NCBI GenBank assembly: GCA_964366065.1 | Contig: CAYISF010000031.1 | Location: 1 to 6,856, forward strand | Length of the DNA: 6,856 bases | Direction of reading: 5' to 3' | Source of the DNA: JBAZYZ01 sp964366065 | Lineage (GTDB): Bacteria; Patescibacteriota; Minisyncoccia; Phycocordibacterales; VMEP01 | Part shown: piece by piece, positions 3,184-6,856 of the stretch | Layout of the letters: every line of letters begins with the position of its first letter | Position numbering within the stretch: position 1 is the stretch's first letter | Notes under the pieces: model-generated | Told to the model about the DNA's origin: nothing | Database searches by the model: none | Seen by the model: only the letters and a program-made list of their open reading frames with translations | Position numbers and translations under genes: made by a program

Positions 3184-3816
3184 TTACTGATTTTTCCTCG
3201 TAACTTCCTGCGGCGTGGCGCTAATTCCCTTGAACATTATTTTGTCCGACTCCTGGCTGGTTTTGACCATTTCAATCGTCCGCTTGACCAGGCGCGCCGG
3301 GTTATCGTCAAAAAGAATTTTGTTGTTCACGCGATTGCTCTTGTCCATGATGTTCTTCAGCACTTCGTCCATATCCCACTCGCCGCGCAAAATTCCGATT
3401 GGTTTTTCATCCTCGTATGCGACGGTGAACTCGTGCACCGTACCGATGCGCCCGCAACCGATTAAAACCGCATCTGACGAACGGGTAAGCAGTAAATCGC
3501 GGCCGGAATAACCGAAGCCGGTGTAAATGACAATGTCCAGATAATCTATCGGGAGACGGTATACTTCCACGTGTTCATGTTCGTTTGCCGCCGGTGAAAA
3601 ACCGATAGAAATGCCGCCGGCTTCTTTTACTCCCATAGCCGCCCATAAAGGGAATCCTGTGGTAGCGCCAGTCAAAAGTATCGCTCCCTGAGAAACGATT
3701 TCACGGCCTAACGCTTTGGCCTTTTCCATGGCATTAGGCCCGCAATGCCCGGTTTCGGACGCGCCCGAAACGCAGATTTTTAGTTTATTATGACCGTGCT
3801 TATCGGTTCCTTCCAT
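3184..3816 (-). CDS. LOG/SLOG-family Rossmann nucleotide-binding protein
   Basis: 210 aa, one SLOG (LOG, TIGR00725-like) domain. It shows KICVSGA at residues 13-19 (first beta strand and nucleotide loop), GAILLTGATTGFP at 44-56, KEAGGISIGFSPA at 64-76, and the signature RSSDAVLIGCGRIGT at 112-126 followed by HEF with the family Glu (129). This corresponds to the PGGxGTxxE motif of LOG phosphoribohydrolases, but with GCGRIGT in place of PGGxGT. The family binds nucleotides or nucleotide sugars; members either hydrolyse N-glycosidic bonds or only sense ligands. Which applies here is unknown. It lies 20 nt after the MBL-fold gene and may share its transcript. The start ATG 3816 lacks a Shine-Dalgarno and sits six bases after a TATACT box, suggesting a leaderless mRNA. 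Confidence 0.8.
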   Translation of the reverse strand: MEGTDKHGHNKLKICVSGASETGHCGPNAMEKAKALGREIVSQGAILLTGATTGFPLWAAMGVKEAGGISIGFSPAANEHEHVEVYRLPIDYLDIVIYTGFGYSGRDLLLTRSSDAVLIGCGRIGTVHEFTVAYEDEKPIGILRGEWDMDEVLKNIMDKSNRVNNKILFDDNPARLVKRTIEMVKTSQESDKIMFKGISATPQEVTRKNQ

Positions 3817-3822
3817 CCCGTT

Positions 3823-3828
3823 AGTATA
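3823..3828 (-). promoter_or_regulatory. -10-like box placed for a leaderless transcript
   Basis: On the minus strand TATACT is followed by six bases and then the ATG of the LOG-family gene, so +1 would fall at or next to the start codon. No clear -35 sequence was found; upstream is TTTGGA at 15-nt spacing, a poor match. It lies in the 20-bp gap after the MBL-fold gene stop. Confidence 0.45.
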
Positions 3829-3836
3829 CTATATTA

Positions 3837-5204
3837 TCAACACTCCAAAGAGACACTTTCCCCCCTCTCCGGCACCACGGCGTCAAGCCCTAGATAGTCG
3901 CGAAGCCGCTGGGTTAAAAAGAATGACGATTTCGGTTCACCCATGACGACAAAAACTTTTTGCACGCGGTCAGCCATATCCTCCGCGAAAGCGAAGAGGT
4001 GGTCGGAATCCTTGTGCGAGGAATAACCGAAAATATTGACCACGCGGGCGTTTATTTGCACCTCCTCCCCCAAAATCTTTATTTTTTTCACTCCCTCCTG
4101 CATAAGCCGCCCGGGCGTGCCGATAGACTGATAGCCGACTAAAAGAAGTGTTGATTTCGGGTCCGGCAAATAAAGTTTTTCATGATGGATGATGCGGCCT
4201 CCGTTTGACATACCCGAACCGGCGATAATGACCTTCGGGTTCGGCGTGCCTTTAATCTCTTTTGATTCTTCCGTCGTAAGCGTCATCCGGAGCCCCGGAA
4301 AATTAAATATGTCATCGCCGCTTTTTATCTGGTGCCTTGTCGCCTTATTGAAAAAATCTTCCGACTCTTTGTATATTTTCGTCACCTTGATGGCAAGCGG
4401 CGAATCGAGATATATGGGAATGCGCGGAATACGGCCGTTCTCCACCAAATTATTAATTTCAAACAAGAGGTCCTGCGTGCGCTCAAGAGAGAACGCCGGA
4501 ATGATAAGTACGCCGCCTTGTTTGACCGTGTCCTCTATCGCCTCTTCAGTGCGCTTGCGTTTCTCTTCGTGCGGTTCATGATTCCGGTCGCCGTAAACGC
4601 TTTCCATCACCAAATAATCGGCGTCCGTCACTTTTTCCGTATCATTCAAAAATGGCGCGGGTGAATTGCCGAGGTCGCCGGTAAAAAGAATTTTCTTGCC
4701 GTTGTAGGTAACTTCCATCATGGCCGAACCCAAAATATGCCCTGAATCGCGGAGGGCGACGGAGAACGGGCCGACTGTGACGGGCTCATGATATGCAACT
4801 GTTTTCCAAAGCCGCATGGAGTTTGGAATATCCGCCTCGGTATACACAAGCGGCGTGTTTTCCCGCTTGGCTTCTTTGGTGAGCACGCCCAAACTATCAA
4901 TGAGCATAACCTCGGCTATGCGCTTAGTCGGGAACGTAGAATATATCGGACCGACATAGCCTTGTTCCACGAGCCGGGGGATGCGGCCTATGTGGTCTAA
5001 GTGCGCGTGGGTCACAAAAAGAGCGTCTATTGTCTTCGGATTATAAAGAAACGGCTCAAAATTGCGGTCATCGGCGGTTTTCCGCGTTTGAATCATACCG
5101 CAATCAATCAAGATTTTCGTACCTTCATCCTCCAACAAAAAATTGGAGCCGGTTACCTCCCCCGCTCCGCCGCAAAATGTCAGTTGTACTTTTTTAACCG
5201 CCAT
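3837..5204 (-). CDS. Beta-CASP metallo-beta-lactamase RNA-processing-type nuclease
   Basis: 455 aa. The MBL core has the metal-site motifs: D34 in ILIDCG, THAHLDH at 65-71, H156 in DSGHILGSA and D176 in FTGDLG. The inserted beta-CASP domain and return segment show motif A (E200 of MESVYGDR), GSGMSNGGR at 328-336 followed by HH (339-340), and motif C (H396 in YSSHKDSD). All catalytic positions are present, so it should be an active zinc-dependent nuclease of the CPSF/YSH1-like class (COG1236), probably acting on RNA as endonuclease and perhaps 5' exonuclease. It is shorter than RNase J and lacks its C-terminal domain. TTG 5210 would add two residues; ATG 5204 is preferred, giving MAVKKVQLTF. 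No Shine-Dalgarno precedes it, but a promoter lies close upstream. It is first in a likely two-gene unit with the LOG-family gene. Confidence 0.93.
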   Translation of the reverse strand: MAVKKVQLTFCGGAGEVTGSNFLLEDEGTKILIDCGMIQTRKTADDRNFEPFLYNPKTIDALFVTHAHLDHIGRIPRLVEQGYVGPIYSTFPTKRIAEVMLIDSLGVLTKEAKRENTPLVYTEADIPNSMRLWKTVAYHEPVTVGPFSVALRDSGHILGSAMMEVTYNGKKILFTGDLGNSPAPFLNDTEKVTDADYLVMESVYGDRNHEPHEEKRKRTEEAIEDTVKQGGVLIIPAFSLERTQDLLFEINNLVENGRIPRIPIYLDSPLAIKVTKIYKESEDFFNKATRHQIKSGDDIFNFPGLRMTLTTEESKEIKGTPNPKVIIAGSGMSNGGRIIHHEKLYLPDPKSTLLLVGYQSIGTPGRLMQEGVKKIKILGEEVQINARVVNIFGYSSHKDSDHLFAFAEDMADRVQKVFVVMGEPKSSFFLTQRLRDYLGLDAVVPERGESVSLEC

Positions 5205-5225
5205 ATGCAATGTTTATTAAACGCA

Positions 5226-5252
5226 ATTGTATCAAATTGTAGGATATTTCAA
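5226..5252 (-). promoter_or_regulatory. Promoter of the MBL-fold nuclease gene
   Basis: The minus strand carries TTGAAA (5252-5247) and TACAAT (5231-5226), with a 15-nt spacer, short of the ideal 17. The -10 is preceded by TGA (5234-5232), an extended -10 that offsets the spacing. TTTTGA with a 17-nt spacer is the alternative -35. Transcription would begin near 5219, leaving a leader of about 14 nt before ATG 5204. Confidence 0.55.
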
Positions 5253-5265
5253 AACTAGCGCGTTG

Positions 5266-5294
5266 CCCCGTAGTAAGTAATCTTTACTACGGGG
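5266..5294. repeat. 11-bp perfect hairpin with CCCCG arms
   Basis: CCCCGTAGTAA (5266-5276) is complementary to TTACTACGGGG (5284-5294), with a 7-nt loop. It lies just upstream of the MBL-gene promoter. The CCCCGT...ACGGGG ends are shared with the larger inverted repeat at 5518-5621 and, turned inside out, with the junction repeat at 3148-3170. Confidence 0.65.
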
Positions 5295-5314
5295 TACCAG
5301 ATTCCGCTCCGGAA

Positions 5315-5348
5315 AAGAAAAAATTCCGCGTGGGCGGAATTTTTTCTT
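5315..5348 (-). terminator. Strong bidirectional intrinsic terminator
   Basis: AAGAAAAAATTCCGC (5315-5329) is perfectly complementary to 5334-5348 (15 bp, loop GTGG). Either strand therefore reads as a G+C-containing stem running into TTTTTTCTT. On the minus strand the T tract continues to TTTTTTCTTTT. It would stop transcripts coming leftward from the nucleoside diphosphate kinase gene, or from an RNA encoded at 5348-5477, before the MBL-gene promoter. A smaller hairpin TTCCG/CGGAA (5302-5314) adjoins it. Confidence 0.8.
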
Positions 5349-5477
5349 AGGGTTATTTGGCGAATATTAGCCACTAGTTAATTACTAGGTGGGTAATCGC
5401 AGTTCTGCGCCAAAGCGCAAAACATTTTGAACTCCCTGCTAAATGATTTAATCTAGATAATATTCCAAATAACCCTA
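5348..5477 (-). ncRNA. Possible structured RNA or inverted-repeat element, about 130 nt
   Basis: TAGGGTTATTTGG (5348-5360) is perfectly complementary to CCAAATAACCCTA (5465-5477). The helix continues, after a 2-nt bulge, with AATATTA (5363-5369) and TAATATT (5458-5464). Inside are a hairpin CCAC-TAGT/ACTA-GTGG (5371-5392, one bulge) and an arm AGTTC/GAACT (5401-5405, 5429-5433) capped by TGCGC-CAAA-GCGCA (5406-5419). Two A+T-rich closing helices with several inner arms look more like an RNA than a simple terminator. On the minus strand the intrinsic terminator 5348-5315 follows directly, so minus is the more likely strand. The family was not recognised. It might instead be a mobile miniature element with 13-bp terminal repeats. 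Confidence 0.4.
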
Positions 5478-5517
5478 TCATAAGTTTGAACGCAAAAATT
5501 TTTCTTGGCAATCTTGA

Positions 5518-5621
5518 CCCCGTTAGAAATTTATATCGGAAGTATGGCGCCGTAGAATAACGTCAAATTAAAAAGAGTTTCTGGCAGGTTGACAGCCAGG
5601 CGGAGTTTATTTCTAACGGGG
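5518..5621. repeat. 104-bp element with 13-bp perfect terminal inverted repeats
   Basis: CCCCGTTAGAAAT (5518-5530) and ATTTCTAACGGGG (5609-5621) are exact complements, extended by CTTG (5513-5516) and CAAG (5622-5625) with one bulged A. The inner 78 bp contains a further hairpin CTGGC/GCCAG (5581-5585, 5594-5598) and no credible ORF. The arms are too far apart for a terminator. A miniature inverted-repeat element or a folded 3' region of the upstream kinase message are both possible; no clear target duplication was found. It lies 23 bp after the kinase stop codon. Confidence 0.6.
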
Positions 5622-5644
5622 CAAGCCCTTTCACTTTGCTATTT

Positions 5645-6250
5645 TCACTCCCCTTTCCCGTCAAAATTGACATCATATAGAACTTTTTCCTGAACAAGAG
5701 AATATTCGTGTATCTCATCCGGAGAAAACCAGTGTTTTATCTCCGCCGCCGCTTCTTCAGGACTTCCTGACGCGTGAATCAAATTGCGCACAGCGCGCCC
5801 GTCGATATCCGACATCTGATATGAATCCAAAACAAAATCTCCGCGAATAGTCCCAACATCGGAAGTCATCGGTTCCGTGCCGCCGGCGAGTTTGCGCACA
5901 ATTTTTACCGCATGCGCCCCTTGCCACGCCATGGCAATAACCGGTCCGGCTCGCAGATATTTTTTGAGACCGGCTAAAACTTTCGCACTGACCTCCAAAG
6001 GATCTTCCGACGGCGGCGCAAGGCCTTTTTCTTTATAGCTCTTAATGGCCTTCTCTCCGGTAAGGCGCATCCAATCCGGGTCAAGCGTGTAATGGTCCTC
6101 AATATGTTTCTCGTCCGGGATTGTCATTTTAAGCGCGCAGAGCTTAAGGCCGACACGTTCAAAACGCTTTATAATCTCGCCAATAAGCGAGCGCTGAATG
6201 CCGTCAGGCTTAATTATGACCAAGGTTTGTTCTTTCTTCGGGTGGGACAT
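5645..6250 (-). CDS. ndk: Nucleoside diphosphate kinase, extended form
   Basis: 201 aa against about 140-150 for standard Ndk. It transfers the gamma phosphate from ATP to other (d)NDPs through a phosphohistidine. Conserved active-site residues are visible: K14 in KPDG, Y54 in EDHY, R119, T125, R136 in TIRGDF, N156, the phospho-accepting H159 in NLIHAS, S161 and E170. Two insertions explain the length: roughly 30 residues after HY54 (about 55-90) and about 10 between GDF and RNLIH (about 141-153). In the canonical H-G-S-D-S loop the Asp is replaced by Gly (H-A-S-G-S). Longer Ndks of this form are known in candidate-phyla bacteria and some archaea, so this is probably a lineage variant rather than damage. 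ATG 6250 fits the family start; no Shine-Dalgarno is seen. Confidence 0.93.
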   Translation of the reverse strand: MSHPKKEQTLVIIKPDGIQRSLIGEIIKRFERVGLKLCALKMTIPDEKHIEDHYTLDPDWMRLTGEKAIKSYKEKGLAPPSEDPLEVSAKVLAGLKKYLRAGPVIAMAWQGAHAVKIVRKLAGGTEPMTSDVGTIRGDFVLDSYQMSDIDGRAVRNLIHASGSPEEAAAEIKHWFSPDEIHEYSLVQEKVLYDVNFDGKGE

Positions 6251-6328
6251 AGAAAAATAAACTTACTGCTTATAACTAATGACTCACAACAATAATAGGT
6301 TGCATAATAACAAGAAACTCATGGAAAC

Positions 6329-6856
6329 TCAAATGCTAGTCGTTGGTCGCAAGTCGTTGGTCGTAGGTTTTTCATATCGCTTCATCATCTCCGCTTCCAC
6401 TTCCACTTTGTCGCGGCCGTATTTCGCGCGCGATAATTCTTTTATTTTTTCAGCAACATTCTTGTCTCCTTGTTTTGGCGCGATGGTTTCCATGGAGAAC
6501 GGCCGCGCCGGTTGGCCGCGCACAAGCATTTTTACGTAAGCATTTCTGTTTTCCAGATTTATGATGTCGCGCGCGGAGAAAACCGGTTCAAATTGCTTGG
6601 CCAGAATTTCCGCGTCCTCGCTCCCCACCCGGAACACCGCCATGGAGCCGACATTGCCGAAAACGGCATTTTTAATATTTTCTTCCAATTGCTTAACATA
6701 CTGGTGCGCGATATTCAGCCCCAAACGATATTTACGCGCCTCGGAAAGAATAGTGGCGATGGAATCGGTGGTAACATTCTGAAACTCGTCTATGTAAAGA
6801 TAAAAATTTGGCGTTGCGTCTTTACCAATAGCATCCACGCGTGAAAGCGCGGCCAT
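6329..6856 (-). CDS. Type IV secretion / conjugation VirD4-TraG-like ATPase, C-terminal part
   Basis: The last 175 codons of a gene entering from the right edge; the ATG at the edge is probably internal. FYLYIDEFQNVTTDS at residues 18-32 is a Walker B box (Asp23, Glu24) with the following sensor region. SEARKYRLGLNIAHQY and AVFGNVGSMAVFRVG are typical of the RecA-like motor in VirD4/TraG (TraM-recognition) and related conjugative ATPases. These pump DNA or proteins across the envelope; in candidate-phyla bacteria such genes are frequent and tied to DNA exchange or type IV machinery. The Walker A half lies outside. The last nine or so residues (TTNDLRPTTS) come from a tandem DNA repeat and look like an added tail. 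The gap to ndk is 78 bp, same strand, so cotranscription is possible. Confidence 0.85.
   Translation of the reverse strand: MAALSRVDAIGKDATPNFYLYIDEFQNVTTDSIATILSEARKYRLGLNIAHQYVKQLEENIKNAVFGNVGSMAVFRVGSEDAEILAKQFEPVFSARDIINLENRNAYVKMLVRGQPARPFSMETIAPKQGDKNVAEKIKELSRAKYGRDKVEVEAEMMKRYEKPTTNDLRPTTSI
6338..6365. repeat. 14-bp tandem repeat at the 3' end of the ATPase gene
   Basis: Two adjacent copies, AGTCGTTGGTCGCA (6338-6351) and AGTCGTTGGTCGTA (6352-6365), differ at one base. Each is itself two related heptamers (GTCGTTG, GTCGYAR). They encode the C-terminal TTNDLRPTTS of the ATPase, ending a few codons before the stop. Heptamer arrays of this style are known as expanding short tandem repeats in other bacteria. 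Confidence 0.75.

Noticed and set aside
3960..5258. Plus-strand ORFs opposite the MBL-fold gene
   Set aside because: All motifs are in the minus-strand frame; the plus-strand translations are shadows.
5477..5482. TATGAT as -10 for the candidate RNA on the minus strand
   Set aside because: No -35 at a suitable distance, and the start would fall inside the closing helix.
5589..5617. Plus-strand promoter (TTGACA, 17 nt, TCTAAC)
   Set aside because: The -35 is perfect but the -10 is weak and lies in an inverted-repeat arm, and the transcript would run antisense into ndk.
5211..5644. RNase P RNA, SRP RNA or tmRNA
   Set aside because: None of the conserved core sequences I know for these RNAs was seen, and the folded region is too short for RNase P RNA or tmRNA.
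1..6856. CRISPR array
   Set aside because: No regularly spaced direct repeats of CRISPR length; the repeats found are palindromes or short tandems.

Overview
The window looks like chromosomal DNA from a small-genome bacterium of the Candidate Phyla Radiation (Patescibacteria, probably a parcubacterial lineage). This is inferred from gene content, not from a database match: a 201-aa nucleoside diphosphate kinase with two insertions, a VirD4/TraG-like ATPase of the type common in these genomes, an infC-rpmI-rplT operon in diverged form, and coding sequences that almost all lack a Shine-Dalgarno sequence.

Layout. (1) Positions 1-642 are an alanine-tRNA cluster. The 3' part of a tRNA-Ala(GGC) lies at the left edge, followed by a long hairpin. 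Next comes a second tRNA-Ala(CGC) cut in two inside its anticodon: 5' half 138-171, 3' half 606-642. The 434-bp insert (172-605) holds a GIY-YIG nuclease gene (237-494) and a complete, different tRNA-Ala(CGC) with encoded CCA (520-593). All three tRNAs are consistent with the G3:U70 alanine identity pair, seen as a pair in the two that have both acceptor strands. This tRNA-in-tRNA arrangement is the most unusual object here. (2) 666-3010, plus strand: a DHH/DHHA1 phosphoesterase with no ordinary start codon, then infC (TTG start), rpmI and rplT. The 40-nt, ~200-nt and ~205-nt gaps are full of hairpins and overlapping long-range pairings that look like a translational control region, plausibly for L20 and IF-3 autoregulation. 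(3) 3011-3183: bidirectional terminator and a repeat-rich convergent junction. (4) 3184-5204, minus strand: a beta-CASP metallo-beta-lactamase RNA-processing-type nuclease followed by a LOG/SLOG Rossmann nucleotide-binding protein, with a good promoter before the first gene and a -10-like box placed for a leaderless start before the second. (5) 5205-5644: about 440 bp without protein genes but with four successive inverted repeats, one a very strong bidirectional terminator and one a possible structured RNA of about 130 nt. (6) 5645-6250: nucleoside diphosphate kinase, minus strand. (7) 6329-6856: C-terminal part of a type IV secretion/conjugation coupling-like ATPase, minus strand, running off the right edge; its last codons are a 14-bp tandem repeat.

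The central theme is translation: tRNA-Ala genes, IF-3, L35 and L20, with an RNA-processing type nuclease nearby. The window also shows unusual starts (ATT or none, TTG, leaderless) and dense RNA structure between genes.
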